Assembly: GCF_021044825.1 (NCBI RefSeq)
Contig: NZ_JAJNOC010000004.1
Location: forward strand, 372,001-436,000
Direction: 5' to 3'
Source of the DNA: Massilia phyllostachyos
Lineage (GTDB): Bacteria; Pseudomonadota; Gammaproteobacteria; Burkholderiales; Burkholderiaceae_D
Length of the DNA: 64,000 bases
This document shows positions 35,628-45,217 of this stretch, piece by piece; position 1 is the first letter of the stretch, and the number at the start of each line of letters is the position of its first letter. The position numbers and the translations under genes were made by a program. The notes beneath the pieces are model-generated. The model did no database searches and was not told the DNA's origin. It worked only from the letters and a program-made list of their open reading frames with translations.

Positions 35628-37823
35628 ATGCGCGACCTCCACGTTTTTCGCTTCGCCTTCATGCTGCGCCCACCGCTCATCGCCTTCTGTTTCGCCACGC
35701 TGCCCACCTACGCCCAGACGAGTTCCACCCCACCCGCCAACACGACCGGCGCGCAGCCGATGCAGCAGGTCGAGGTCAAGGCCGGCGCCTACGATGCGCG
35801 CCGCGACGACACCGCCAGCAAGATCGTCGTCACCAGCGAAGAGATCAAGCGCTATGGCGACACTTCGGTGCTCGACGTCTTCAAGCGCCTGCCTGGGATC
35901 ACGGTCAGCGGCGCGGCGGGCCGGGGCGGCGGCGAGGTCCGGATGCGCGGCCTGGGCAGCGGCTACACGCAGATCCTGATCAACGGCGAGCGTGCGCCGA
36001 ACGGCTTCTCGATCGACCAGCTTTCGCCCGACGTCATCGAGCGCATCGAGGTGCTGCGCGCCGCCAGCGCCGAGTTCTCGACCCAGTCGATCGCCGGCAC
36101 CATCAACATCGTCCTCAAGAAGACGGTGCGCAATGCACAGCGCGAGTTCAAGCTCGGTTTCGGGAAAAGCCGCGACGCCAGCAACCCGAACGCCAGCCTG
36201 CAGCTGTCCGACCGGGTGGACGGCATGTCGTATTCGATCGGCGCCAACGCCACAGTGTTCGACTTCGACCGCGGCTCGCCGGTCGAGGAAAGCCTGGTCG
36301 CGCCGGACGGGCGCGTGGCGATGCTGCGCCGGACCGACGCGCGCGACCGCGGCACGCCCTACAGCCTGAGTCTCGCGCCGCGCCTGAACTGGACGCTGGA
36401 GCAGGGCGACACGATCACCTGGCAGTCGCTCGTGAACGCCAACCGCAACAGCTACGACGGCTACGCGGTGACCGGCACGCTGCTCGGCCAGGCGCCGCAA
36501 TACGACGTGCGCGACACGTCGAGCCGCGGCAGCAATGCGCTGCTGCGCTCCGACCTGAACTGGGTCCACGACATGGCGGGAGGCGCGAAACTCGACGTCA
36601 AGCTGGGCGTGAACGGCATGCGCAACCGCGGCACCTGGCGCGAGCACGACGACAGCCTGGGCGCGCGCGGCCGCGACGCCGTGGTGCTGAGCCGGACCTC
36701 GGAGCGCGGCCTGTCCTCGACCGGCAAATATTCGACGCCCTGGCGCAAGGACCATGCGCTGTCGATGGGCTGGGATGGCGGCACGCTGCTGCGCAAGGAT
36801 GCGCGCATCGAGGACGAGGCATTCCCGCGCAGCGGCCGCACCGTGCACAGCGACGAGCGCTACGAGGCGCGCGTGCAGCGCCTGGCCCTGTTCGCGCAGG
36901 ACGAGTGGAACGTCACGTCGCGCTGGTCGATGTACGCGGGCCTGCGCTGGGAGGGACTCGAGACGCGCAGCGAAGGCAATACCTTCGAAGCCACCACCAA
37001 CCGCAGCACGGTCTGGAGCCCACTGGCGCAGACCCTGTACAAGCTGCCGGACAGCCGCGACCAGCTGCGCCTGGCCCTGACCCGCACCTACAAGGCGCCG
37101 TCCGCCAACAGCCTGGTGCCGCGCCGCTTCACCACCCCCAACAACAGCCAGACCGACCCGGACTTCCGCGGCAATCCGGACCTCAAGCCGGAACTGGCGA
37201 CCGGCATCGACGCCTCGTACGAACATTACTGGGCCGAGAAGGCGCTGCTGAGCGCGAGCGTGTCGGTGCGCCGCATCGGCGACTACACACGCCAGGGACT
37301 GGTGTTCGAGAACGGCCGCTGGATCCAGACGCCGGTTAACGACGGGCGCGCGGACACCCGCAGCCTGGAGCTGGAAGCGAAGTTCCCCTTGTCGGCGGTG
37401 GCGCACGACGTGCCGGACCTCGATCTGCGCGCCAGCGTCTCGCGCAACTGGTCGCGCGTGGAAGCGGTGCCGGGTCCGGACAACCGCCTGGACCAGCAGA
37501 CGCCGTTCTCCGGCACGCTGGGCCTCGATTACCGCGCGCCTGGCGGCAAGCTCAGTGCCGGCGCCAGCTTCGCCTTCCGCAGCGGCGGACCGGTGCGCAT
37601 CAACGTCGAACAGTGGGCCTGCCAGAGCGCGCGCCGCGACCTCGACCTGTACGCGCTGTGGAAGGTCGATCCCCGGTACCAGGTCCGCTTCGCGCTCTCG
37701 AACCTGCTGGGACAGGACTTCCTCAGCGACGCGCGCTACGTCGATGCAAGTGGCGTCCTGCGCCGCAGCAGCGCCTTCCCTGGCAGCGCGATGGCGCGCC
37801 TGACGCTGGAGGCGCGGTACTGA
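35628..37823 (+). CDS. TonB-dependent outer-membrane receptor
   Basis: The protein (about 731 aa from ATG 35628) has a signal peptide ending TYAQ, a plug domain (SVLDVFKRLPGITVSG, RMRGLGSGYTQILINGERAP) and a 22-strand barrel ending with an aromatic residue (LTLEARY), as expected for BAM recognition. It imports a siderophore, cobalamin or carbohydrate-type ligand at the expense of TonB energy. ATG 35661 is an alternative start that still leaves a signal peptide. The ligand is not readable and no uptake genes are adjacent. Confidence 0.9.
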   Translation: MRDLHVFRFAFMLRPPLIAFCFATLPTYAQTSSTPPANTTGAQPMQQVEVKAGAYDARRDDTASKIVVTSEEIKRYGDTSVLDVFKRLPGITVSGAAGRGGGEVRMRGLGSGYTQILINGERAPNGFSIDQLSPDVIERIEVLRAASAEFSTQSIAGTINIVLKKTVRNAQREFKLGFGKSRDASNPNASLQLSDRVDGMSYSIGANATVFDFDRGSPVEESLVAPDGRVAMLRRTDARDRGTPYSLSLAPRLNWTLEQGDTITWQSLVNANRNSYDGYAVTGTLLGQAPQYDVRDTSSRGSNALLRSDLNWVHDMAGGAKLDVKLGVNGMRNRGTWREHDDSLGARGRDAVVLSRTSERGLSSTGKYSTPWRKDHALSMGWDGGTLLRKDARIEDEAFPRSGRTVHSDERYEARVQRLALFAQDEWNVTSRWSMYAGLRWEGLETRSEGNTFEATTNRSTVWSPLAQTLYKLPDSRDQLRLALTRTYKAPSANSLVPRRFTTPNNSQTDPDFRGNPDLKPELATGIDASYEHYWAEKALLSASVSVRRIGDYTRQGLVFENGRWIQTPVNDGRADTRSLELEAKFPLSAVAHDVPDLDLRASVSRNWSRVEAVPGPDNRLDQQTPFSGTLGLDYRAPGGKLSAGASFAFRSGGPVRINVEQWACQSARRDLDLYALWKVDPRYQVRFALSNLLGQDFLSDARYVDASGVLRRSSAFPGSAMARLTLEARY

Positions 37824-37853
37824 ATTTTCTGCTGCGTCACGTGGGACGCGTGC

Positions 37854-38336
37854 TCAAGAGCCGGTCCCGCCGTCGAGGTAATAGCTGAAGCTGCGCATGC
37901 GTTGCTGCGCCGGATCGTATTCGGCATCGAACACGCAGCGCCAGCCGTCGCGCACGTCCAGGAAGGTCTCCGACAGGTAGGCGGTATCGGCATGTCCGAA
38001 CGCGCAGTAGCCGTAGAGCCGGACGATGCGCTGGCCGTCGACGGTCTCGCCGCGGAACTGGATCGCCTGGTCCGGCCGTGGCGGATCGAAGTCCGGGTTC
38101 CCCGCCAGGCGCACCTTGAGCAGGCCTGCGATGCGCTGCAAGGTCGTCAGCGGGACTTGCCAGGTCCCTCCGCGCACCTCGTACCAGGTCGGCATCGGGC
38201 TGACGGCTTGCGGCGGCTTCGGCACCGGGCGCTCGTGGATCCAGCCTGGCGGGAAGCCCCCGGCGTCCTGGGCGTGGACCGGGGCGCTCGCCACGCCGGC
38301 GCAGGCAATCAGCAGGGGCAGGATGCGAAACGGCAC
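37854..38336 (-). CDS. exported hypothetical protein
   Basis: The protein (160 aa) has a signal peptide (cleavage after VHAQ) and a mature part with a beta-rich look (PTWYEVRGGTWQVPLTTLQRIAG). Two Cys (YGYCAFG, WRCVF) may form a disulfide. It converges with the TonB receptor gene; a link with it is unproven. The family is not recognised. Confidence 0.65.
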   Translation of the reverse strand: MPFRILPLLIACAGVASAPVHAQDAGGFPPGWIHERPVPKPPQAVSPMPTWYEVRGGTWQVPLTTLQRIAGLLKVRLAGNPDFDPPRPDQAIQFRGETVDGQRIVRLYGYCAFGHADTAYLSETFLDVRDGWRCVFDAEYDPAQQRMRSFSYYLDGGTGS

Positions 38337-38386
38337 GGCGCGGTTCTCCAGGATAGGATGGGTTGGGTGAAGCCCAGCATACCGGA

Positions 38387-39361
38387 TTATGCGGGTGCGA
38401 GGGCCGGTGCGGGCAAACAGCCCAGGCCCGCCAGGGTACGCTCGACCGCTTCATCGAGCGGCGTGCGCGGCTCGATGCCCAGTTCCGCGACGAGGCGCGC
38501 GTTGTCGAGCCGCAGCGGCTCGCGCCACAGGTAGCGCATCTCGAGCAGTTCGCGCATGGTGGTGTGGAAGGGCGCCAGCAGGGGCGCCACCCACCACGGG
38601 AAGCCCTTGATGCGGGCCTCGATCCCATGGCGCGCCGCCACCCGCTGCACGGCGCGCGCCAGTCCCTCGCCGTCTTCGTCCCAGTAGCCTTCGAAGTGGT
38701 AGCGCGCGAACGGTGCGAGCGTGGCGCGGCGGTGGATCAGCGCCACCATGGTGGCGGCGAGGTCGGGCAGGTAGGCCCAGCTGTGGCCGACGCCGGCGCG
38801 GCCCGGGTTGGCGATGCTGGACGGCGCCTGTCCAGGTTTGACCAGGCCCTGGGCGAACCAGCTGTTGCCGGCTTGCGGCCCGAAGAAGTCGCCGGCGCGC
38901 ACGATCAGCACCCGGCCGCCGCGCGCGGCGTGGGCCGCGAGTGCTTCTTCCATCTCGACCCGCAGCGCGCCCTTGCGCGTCAGCGGGCGCTGGGGCGCAT
39001 CCTCGCCCACGGCCGGAAAGGCGTCGGGACCGTAGTTGTAGACGGTGCCGGGCAGGACCACCAGCACGCCGTTCTTCTGCGCCGCCGCGATCGTGTTGCG
39101 CAACATCGGCACCACCTGCTGGGCCCAGTTGCGGTAGCCGGGCGGGTTCACGGCGTGGACGATCACCGCGCAGCCCTGCGCGGCGCGGGCCACGTCGGCG
39201 CCGGCCAGCGCGTCGCCCTGCAGCCATTCGATGCCGTCGGCCTGCGCCGGCGGGCGGCGCGACAGCGCGCGCACCCGCCAGCCGGCCTGCAGCAGCTGGC
39301 GCGCCACCTCGCCGCCGATGCCGCCGCTCGCGCCCAGTACCAGTGCCAGTTCCTGTTTCAT
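38387..39361 (-). CDS. NAD-dependent epimerase/dehydratase family (atypical SDR)
   Basis: The protein (324 aa) begins with the Rossmann motif LGASGGIGGEVARQLL and contains GTVYNYGPDAFP. The gene uses ATG 39361 preceded by AAGGAGG. It is divergent from a LysR gene that probably controls it. It resembles NmrA-/atypical SDR reductases; the substrate is unknown. Confidence 0.85.
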   Translation of the reverse strand: MKQELALVLGASGGIGGEVARQLLQAGWRVRALSRRPPAQADGIEWLQGDALAGADVARAAQGCAVIVHAVNPPGYRNWAQQVVPMLRNTIAAAQKNGVLVVLPGTVYNYGPDAFPAVGEDAPQRPLTRKGALRVEMEEALAAHAARGGRVLIVRAGDFFGPQAGNSWFAQGLVKPGQAPSSIANPGRAGVGHSWAYLPDLAATMVALIHRRATLAPFARYHFEGYWDEDGEGLARAVQRVAARHGIEARIKGFPWWVAPLLAPFHTTMRELLEMRYLWREPLRLDNARLVAELGIEPRTPLDEAVERTLAGLGCLPAPALAPA

Positions 39362-39466
39362 GCTTGCCTCCTTCGTTGACGATGGAGCCATGTTGCGGCA
39401 TGCTGGGGTTAAATGGAATTGCATACCATATACCAGCATCCATGCAAAAATGTATAGGAGGGGAGG

Positions 39467-40363
39467 GTGGCGTCGAACATCGAATGGGAGCTGTATCGCT
39501 CTTTCCTGGGCGTGATGCGAGAAGGGTCGCTGAGCGGCGCGGCGCGTGCGCTGGGCGTGGCGCAGCCCACGGTCGGACGTCACGTCGCGGCGCTGGAAAG
39601 CGCGCTTGGCCTGGCGCTGTTCACGCGCTCGCAGACCGGGCTGCTGCCGACCGAGGCCGCGCGCGCCCTGCAGCCGCATGCGCAGGCGATGGAGAGCATG
39701 GCGGCGAGCCTCGAGCGCACGGCGGCCAGCTACGGCGACGGCGTGCGCGGCATCGTGCGCGTGACGGCCAGCGAAGTGATCGGCATCGAGGTGCTGCCGC
39801 CGGTGCTGGCCGGCCTGCGCGCACGCTACCCGGACCTCGCCGTCGAACTGGTGCTGTCGAACCAGGTGCAGGACCTGCTGCAGCGCGAAGCCGACGTCGC
39901 GGTGCGCATGGCGCGGCCCGTGCAGGCGCAGCTGGTGGCGCGCCGGGTCGGCGCCGTGGTGCTCGGCCTGCACGCGCATTCGGATTATCTGGCGCGGCGC
40001 GGCACGCCCGCCGACATGGACGCGCTGGCGCGGCACGACCTGATCGGCTACGACCGCCCGACGCCCTATGCGCGCGAGGCCTTGAAGCGCTGGCCGCAGC
40101 TGGGCGGGCGCATGGCCTTCGCCACCGACAGCGACGTCGCCCAGCTGGCGCTGATCCGCGCGGGCGCCGGCATCGGCATCTGCCAGGTCGCGCTGGCGCG
40201 CCGCATGCCGGGCCTGGTGCGGGTGCTGCCGGAAGGCTTCGGTCCCGGTCTCGACACCTGGGTCACGATGCATGAAGACTTGCGCGACAGCCCGCGCTGC
40301 CGGGTGGTGTTCGACGCGCTGGTGGAGGCATTGGAAGAGCATGTAAAGGCCGGCGTGTCCTAG
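39467..40363 (+). CDS. LysR family transcriptional regulator
   Basis: The protein (298 aa) has the LysR HTH (GSLSGAARALGVAQPTVGRHVAALE) and the periplasmic-binding-like effector domain. It starts at GTG 39467 after GGAGGGGAGG. It is divergent from the SDR gene at 38387-39361; the 105-nt intergenic region is AT-rich (39410-39455) and probably carries both promoters and the LysR site. Confidence 0.92.
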   Translation: MASNIEWELYRSFLGVMREGSLSGAARALGVAQPTVGRHVAALESALGLALFTRSQTGLLPTEAARALQPHAQAMESMAASLERTAASYGDGVRGIVRVTASEVIGIEVLPPVLAGLRARYPDLAVELVLSNQVQDLLQREADVAVRMARPVQAQLVARRVGAVVLGLHAHSDYLARRGTPADMDALARHDLIGYDRPTPYAREALKRWPQLGGRMAFATDSDVAQLALIRAGAGIGICQVALARRMPGLVRVLPEGFGPGLDTWVTMHEDLRDSPRCRVVFDALVEALEEHVKAGVS

Positions 40364-40439
40364 TATTGCACCGGCGCGGCCGTGGGCTTACACTCGACCT
40401 GCAAGCAGTGCCCCGAGAACGAAGAAGGGAGTCGCCCGC

Positions 40440-41624
40440 ATGTCGAAACTGGAGACGCCGCAGCCGGCGCAGCCCCCGCTCGAAGAACTGATTCATTCCG
40501 CCGTCGACCTGGCCCGCGTCTGCATGCGCATGGACGTGGCCTTCGTCAGCGAATTCAAGGACGGCCGGCGGGTGTTTCGCCACGTCGTCGCCCCGGACGG
40601 AGAGGCGCCCGTCAAGCCCGGCGACTCCGACCGGCTCGATGAAAGCTACTGCCAGCACGTGGTCGACGGCACCATTCCCGCCATCGTCGACGACAGCCAC
40701 GTCTACCCGGTCCTCAAGCGCCTGCCCGCCACCGAGGCGATGCGGATCCGCGCCTACCTGGGCGTGCCGATGTGGCTGTCGGACGGCTCGGTGTACGGCA
40801 CCTTCTGCTGCTACAGCCGCATGCCCAGCTTCACGCTGACCGATGCGGACGTGCAGGCGATGACGCGCTTCGCGGAGCTGATCGCGCGCCTGCTGGAAAA
40901 CCGCGTGCTCGCCGAACGCGCCATCGCCTCGAGCCGCGAACGCCTCGGCAGCGTGATCGACGGACGCCTGCTGGGCATCGTCTACCAGCCGATCGTCGAC
41001 CTGGCCGACGGCAGCCTGCTCGGGGTCGAGGCGCTGGCGCGCTTTCCGACCGAGCCCGAACGCGGCCCCGACCTGTGGTTCGAGGAAGCGCACCGGGTCG
41101 CGCGCGGCGCCGAGCTGGAACTGCTGGCGATCGAACTGGCCGGCGCGCGCCTGGCCATGCTGCCGCCGCACGCCTACCTGGCGCTGAACGTGTCGCCCGC
41201 CACCATCCTGTGCGGCAGCCTGGCCGCACGCCTGGCCGGCGTTCCCTTGGCGCGGGTGGTGCTGGAGATCACGGAACACGCGCCGATCGGAGAATACGCG
41301 GCGCTGGCGGACGCGCTGGCGCCGCTGCGCGCGGCCGGCCTGCGCCTGGCGATCGACGACGCCGGCTCTGGCTACGCGAGTTTCCGCCACATCCTGCAGC
41401 TGCAGCCCGACATCATCAAGCTCGATCGCAGCCTGATCCGGGACATCGACAGCGACGCCGGCCGGCGCGCGCTGGCGGCGGCGCTGACCGGCTTCGCCAA
41501 GGCGACCGCTTGCCGCGTGGTGGCGGAAGGGATCGAGACGCCCGCCGAACTGGCGACCTTGCGCGCGCTCGGCGTCGATGCCGGCCAGGGCTGGCTGCTG
41601 GGGCGTCCCGCCGCCATCGGCTGA
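40440..41624 (+). CDS. GAF-EAL cyclic-di-GMP phosphodiesterase
   Basis: The protein (394 aa) has an N-terminal GAF domain (about 15-160; SYCQHVVDGTIPAIVDD) and an EAL domain (about 175-394) with EALARF, LNVSP, EITEH, DDAGSGYASF, KLDRSLI and AEGIET, so the metal and catalytic residues are kept. It should hydrolyse c-di-GMP to pGpG under control of a small ligand or light-type signal. It complements the diguanylate cyclase at 18690-19652. Confidence 0.92.
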   Translation: MSKLETPQPAQPPLEELIHSAVDLARVCMRMDVAFVSEFKDGRRVFRHVVAPDGEAPVKPGDSDRLDESYCQHVVDGTIPAIVDDSHVYPVLKRLPATEAMRIRAYLGVPMWLSDGSVYGTFCCYSRMPSFTLTDADVQAMTRFAELIARLLENRVLAERAIASSRERLGSVIDGRLLGIVYQPIVDLADGSLLGVEALARFPTEPERGPDLWFEEAHRVARGAELELLAIELAGARLAMLPPHAYLALNVSPATILCGSLAARLAGVPLARVVLEITEHAPIGEYAALADALAPLRAAGLRLAIDDAGSGYASFRHILQLQPDIIKLDRSLIRDIDSDAGRRALAAALTGFAKATACRVVAEGIETPAELATLRALGVDAGQGWLLGRPAAIG

Positions 41625-41629
41625 CCCTC

Positions 41630-42910
41630 TTACCGCGCCGCGTTGCGCTTGACGACGGCGCCGGCCTGGATCACCACCGCTGGCGCCTCCAGCAGGCGCA
41701 CGTCGGCCAGCGGGTCGCCCTGGATCGCCACCAGGTCGGCCACGCGGCCCGCTTCGACCACGCCGACGTCCTGGCGCCCGAGCGCCTCGGCGGCGTTGAC
41801 GGTGGCGGCCTGGATCGCCTGCAGCGGCGTCATCCCGTATTTCACCATCAGCGCGAACTGGCGCGCGTTGTCGCCGTGCGGGTAGATGCCGGCGTCGGTG
41901 CCGAACACCATCTTCACGCCGGCCGCATGCGCCTTCCTGAAATTCCGGCGCTGGATTTCGGTGACTTCGCGGTCCTTGCGCAGGTTGTCCTCCAACACGC
42001 CGTTCTTCTTGCCTTCAAGCTCGGTGTAACTGCCGTTGTAGATGTCCATCGACAGCCAGGCGCCGTGCTTCTTGGCCAGCAGGATGCCTTCGTCGTCGAT
42101 CAGGCTCGCATGCTCGATGGTCGCCACGCCGGCGCGGATCGCATCCTTGATGCCGGCCGCGCCGTGGGCATGGGCCGCCACCTTCAGTCCCCACTGGGCC
42201 GCTTCCTCGACCGCGGCGCGCAGCTCGGCGTAGTTCATCTGCTGCTGCCCCGGCTCGGTATTGCGCGAGAAGACGCCGCCGGTGGCGCACACCTTGATCA
42301 CCTGCGCGCCGTACTTGCGCAGCGCGCGCACCGACTTGCGCACCTCGTCGGGGCCGTCGGCGTTGTAGGGGTTCTTCTCTTCCATCGAGGGCGGGAAGTA
42401 GGTGCTGTCGCAATGGCCGCCGGTGGCGCCGAAGGACCAGGCGGCCGGGATGATGCGCGGCCCGCGCACCTTGCCGGCGGCGATCGCCTGGCCCAGGCCG
42501 ACGTCGTTCCAGTCCGAGGCGCCGACGTTGCGCACGGTGGTGAAGCCGGCGTCCAGCGTGCGGCCCGCGTGCACGACGGCGAGCGCGGACCAGAAGCGGT
42601 CGTTGTATTCGAGGTAGCTGTAGCCGCCGTAGGTCGGGTCGGCATCGAGGTGCACATGCATGTCGATCAGGCCCGGAAGCAGCGTCATGCCGGGCAGGTC
42701 GATGCGGGTGCTTGTGTCGCCGGCCTGCTGGGTGGTGGCATCGGGCTTGATGCTGACGACCTTGCCGTCGCGGACCAGGATCTCGGGACGCGCGACCATG
42801 CGGCCGCTGCGCACGTCGAGCAGGCGCTCGGCGGTGATGATGACGTCGGCGGCCTGGGCGCTGCCGCAGGCGAATGCGATGGCGGCCGCCAGGAGGCGTG
42901 CTCCTTTCAT
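41630..42910 (-). CDS. exported metal-dependent amidohydrolase (imidazolonepropionase-like dipeptidase)
   Basis: The protein (426 aa) has a signal peptide (after AQA) and the amidohydrolase barrel: HVHL metal ligands, a Lys in VIKVCATGG likely carboxylated, His in AAHAHG and EHAS, and Asp in FGTDAG. Members of this group hydrolyse Xaa-Pro or related dipeptides or amidines. ATG 42910 follows a weak ribosome site. It converges with the EAL gene. Confidence 0.9.
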   Translation of the reverse strand: MKGARLLAAAIAFACGSAQAADVIITAERLLDVRSGRMVARPEILVRDGKVVSIKPDATTQQAGDTSTRIDLPGMTLLPGLIDMHVHLDADPTYGGYSYLEYNDRFWSALAVVHAGRTLDAGFTTVRNVGASDWNDVGLGQAIAAGKVRGPRIIPAAWSFGATGGHCDSTYFPPSMEEKNPYNADGPDEVRKSVRALRKYGAQVIKVCATGGVFSRNTEPGQQQMNYAELRAAVEEAAQWGLKVAAHAHGAAGIKDAIRAGVATIEHASLIDDEGILLAKKHGAWLSMDIYNGSYTELEGKKNGVLEDNLRKDREVTEIQRRNFRKAHAAGVKMVFGTDAGIYPHGDNARQFALMVKYGMTPLQAIQAATVNAAEALGRQDVGVVEAGRVADLVAIQGDPLADVRLLEAPAVVIQAGAVVKRNAAR

Positions 42911-43088
42911 GGTATCCCCTTGCTGTTTATTTTTTGCAACTTTATACAGCGTTCGGGCGGGCGCGTCCATACTCGGCCGACCCGCGCTTGTCCCTCGCAC
43001 CGCAGGAAAGCGGCACTTGATATCGTTGGCAGGAAGACTAAAGTGGATGGTTCCAGCGGAGTCGCCGCGTTACTTTCAGGAGGTCATC

Positions 43089-43412
43089 ATGTTGCAAGCC
43101 GCCGAAATCCAGCAACGTTTCAGCCAGATCCAGCAGACCATCAACCAGGCCGAGGAAGTCACCCGCAACGACCAGGGTGCGCCCAGCGAGATTCGCGATT
43201 GCATCCAGAAGATCGCCCACGAAATGCCGCAAGCCCAGCGCGTGATGCAGTCGAACGACCAGTCGCGCATGGTCGAGTGCATCGATCGATTGGAAGAGAT
43301 GGGTGATGAAGCAAAACGGATGTGCCGCAGCCAGCAGCCGTCGCCGCAGGTGGCGTCGGTGGTGACGCGGGTGCATGATGTGCTGTCGGACTTGAAGCAC
43401 CAGTTGCATTGA
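43089..43412 (+). CDS. hypothetical helical protein
   Basis: The protein (107 aa) is predicted all-helical and polar (QRFSQIQQTINQAEEVTRNDQGAP) with two Cys (IRDCIQK, VECIDR) and a third in MCRSQQ. The ATG at 43089 follows CAGGAGG. No family is recognised; similar small helical proteins occur in related genera. The 178 nt before it hold only its promoter region. Confidence 0.7.
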   Translation: MLQAAEIQQRFSQIQQTINQAEEVTRNDQGAPSEIRDCIQKIAHEMPQAQRVMQSNDQSRMVECIDRLEEMGDEAKRMCRSQQPSPQVASVVTRVHDVLSDLKHQLH

Positions 43413-43443
43413 ACCGTCACGCGGGCGGGTCGCCCCGTCCGCG

Positions 43444-44688
43444 TTACAAAATCCCCTTGGCGCGAAGGGCGGCGATGTCGGAGTCGCTGCGGCCGAGCAC
43501 ATCGCGCAGCACTTCATCGGTATGCTGGCCGAGCAAGGGCGGCGCCTTGTCGCTGGTCGCCGGCGTCGCCGACATCCGGATCGGATTGCGCACCAGCTTG
43601 ACCTTGCCCGCACTCGGATGCGGCAGCTCGATCGCCACCTCGCGCGCCTGCACCTGCTCGTTGGCGAACACCTCGCCGATATCGTTGATCGGCCCGCACG
43701 GCACCCCGACCGACTCCAGCAGCGCGATCCATTCGTCGCGCGGCTTCTGCTTGACCATCTCCGCCAGCAGCGGCACCAGCACGTCGCGGTTCTTCACGCG
43801 CAGCGGATTCGTGGCGAAGCGCGGGTCGCTTCCAAGTTCTACGCGGCCGCCGGCTTCGACGAACTTCTGGTACTGCCCATCGTTCCCGGTCGCGACGATG
43901 ATGTGCCCATCCGCGCAGGCAAAGGTCTGGTAAGGCACGATATTCGCATGCGCATTGCCCCAGCGCTTGGGCGGCTTGCCGCTGTTGAGGTAGTTGCTAC
44001 CCATGTTCGCGAGCATCGCCACTTGCGTATCGAGCAGCGCCATGTCGATGTGCTGGCCCTTGCCGCTGCGGTCGCGGTGCGTGAGCGCCGCCAGCACGGC
44101 GACGGTCGCGTACATGCCGGTCATCAGGTCGGTCAGCGCCACGCCGGCCTTTTGCGGCCCGCCGCCGGGCAGGTCGTCGCGTTCGCCGGTCACCGACATC
44201 AGGCCGCCCATGCCCTGGATCAGGAAGTCGTAGCCGGCGCGGTGCGCGTACGGCCCATCCTGGCCGAAACCGGTGATCGAGCAATACACCAGGTCCGGCT
44301 TGATCGCCTTCAGGCTGTCGTAATCGAGACCGTAGCGCTTCAGGTGCCCGACCTTGAAGTTTTCCAGCACCACGTCGCAGTGCTTCACCAGTTCGCGCAG
44401 CAAGGCCTGGCCTTCGCCGCTGGCGATATCGACCGTCACCGAGCGCTTGCCGCGGTTGGCGGACAGGTAGTAGGCCGCTTCGCTGGTGTCGTTCCCTTGC
44501 TCATCCTTCGCGTACGGCGGCCCCCAGGCGCGGGTGTCGTCGCCGTTGCCGGGCCGTTCGATCTTGATCACGTCGGCGCCGAGGTCGGCCAGGTTCTGCG
44601 AGCACCAGGGGCCGGCGAGCACGCGCGAGAGGTCGAGCACGCGGATGTGGCCGAGCGCCGTCGGCAGGGGAGAAGCGTTGGTCGTCAT
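43444..44688 (-). CDS. CaiB/BaiF family CoA transferase
   Basis: The protein (414 aa) is a class III CoA transferase, with LDLSRVLAGPWCSQNLADLGADVIKIERP and a catalytic Asp in the VALTDLMTGMYA segment. Such enzymes move CoA between carboxylic acids (formyl-, succinyl-, carnitine-type). The start at 44688 lies 8 nt after the AdoMet decarboxylase stop, so it may be the last gene of the polyamine-like operon, which would be unusual. Confidence 0.9.
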   Translation of the reverse strand: MTTNASPLPTALGHIRVLDLSRVLAGPWCSQNLADLGADVIKIERPGNGDDTRAWGPPYAKDEQGNDTSEAAYYLSANRGKRSVTVDIASGEGQALLRELVKHCDVVLENFKVGHLKRYGLDYDSLKAIKPDLVYCSITGFGQDGPYAHRAGYDFLIQGMGGLMSVTGERDDLPGGGPQKAGVALTDLMTGMYATVAVLAALTHRDRSGKGQHIDMALLDTQVAMLANMGSNYLNSGKPPKRWGNAHANIVPYQTFACADGHIIVATGNDGQYQKFVEAGGRVELGSDPRFATNPLRVKNRDVLVPLLAEMVKQKPRDEWIALLESVGVPCGPINDIGEVFANEQVQAREVAIELPHPSAGKVKLVRNPIRMSATPATSDKAPPLLGQHTDEVLRDVLGRSDSDIAALRAKGIL

Positions 44689-44696
44689 GCCGGCGA

Positions 44697-45050
44697 TTAT
44701 AGCTGTCCGCGCGCGATGGTCCGCACCGAACGCGTGCCTGGCTTGAGCGCTGCGTCGATCAGGTCGAGCGCGCGCTGCGGCTGGGCGTCGCCGCACATGA
44801 AGATGTCGGCCGCCGCGAAGCCGTGTTCGGGCCAGGTGTGGATCGAGATGTGCGACTCGGCCAGCAGCAGCACGCCGGTCACGCCCATCCCTGGCCCGAA
44901 GGTGTGGAAGTGGCCGTGCAGGATGCGCGCGCCGGCCGCCACCGCCGCCGTGCGCAGCAGCGCGTCGATCGCGTCGGCATCGACCAGCAGGGCGGCGTCG
45001 ATGCCGGCCAGGTCGGCCAGCAGGTGGATGCCGGCGGGGCGGTGCGCCAT
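44697..45050 (-). CDS. speD: S-adenosylmethionine decarboxylase proenzyme
   Basis: The protein (117 aa) is the short prokaryotic class 1B enzyme. The self-cleavage site is E65-S66 (LAESHISIHTWPE), making a pyruvoyl group from S66; H71 and C86 (DIFMCG) are the partner residues. It makes decarboxylated AdoMet, the aminopropyl donor. ATG 45050 lies two nt after the stop of the mini-gene upstream; a GTG at 45056 overlapping that stop is an alternative. Partners in the divergent operon include an aminopropyltransferase. Confidence 0.95.
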   Translation of the reverse strand: MAHRPAGIHLLADLAGIDAALLVDADAIDALLRTAAVAAGARILHGHFHTFGPGMGVTGVLLLAESHISIHTWPEHGFAAADIFMCGDAQPQRALDLIDAALKPGTRSVRTIARGQL

Positions 45051-45052
45051 GC

Positions 45053-45217
45053 TCACTTGTGGCCGCCGCCCGAGTAGCCGCCGCTGCCGCCGCCGTAGCT
45101 GTGGCTGCGCCAGCTGTTGCCGCCGCCGGTGCGGGCGCTGGAGGCCATGCTGACCCAGCACACGATGGTGGTCACCAGCGTGACGACGATGGCGTAGAAG
45201 AGAAAGTGTCGGTTCAT
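45053..45217 (-). CDS. 54-residue Gly-rich single-pass membrane peptide
   Basis: The frame overlaps the DUF4178 stop by four bases (ATGA) and ends two bases before speD. The product has one membrane helix (about 5-24, LFYAIVVTLVTTIVCWVS) and a C-terminal tail rich in Gly, Ser and His (GGGNSWRSHSYGGGSGGYSGGGHK). Because it is tightly embedded in the operon on both sides, it is very likely real although short. It may expose a modified or metal-binding Gly/Ser tail. Confidence 0.8.
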   Translation of the reverse strand: MNRHFLFYAIVVTLVTTIVCWVSMASSARTGGGNSWRSHSYGGGSGGYSGGGHK

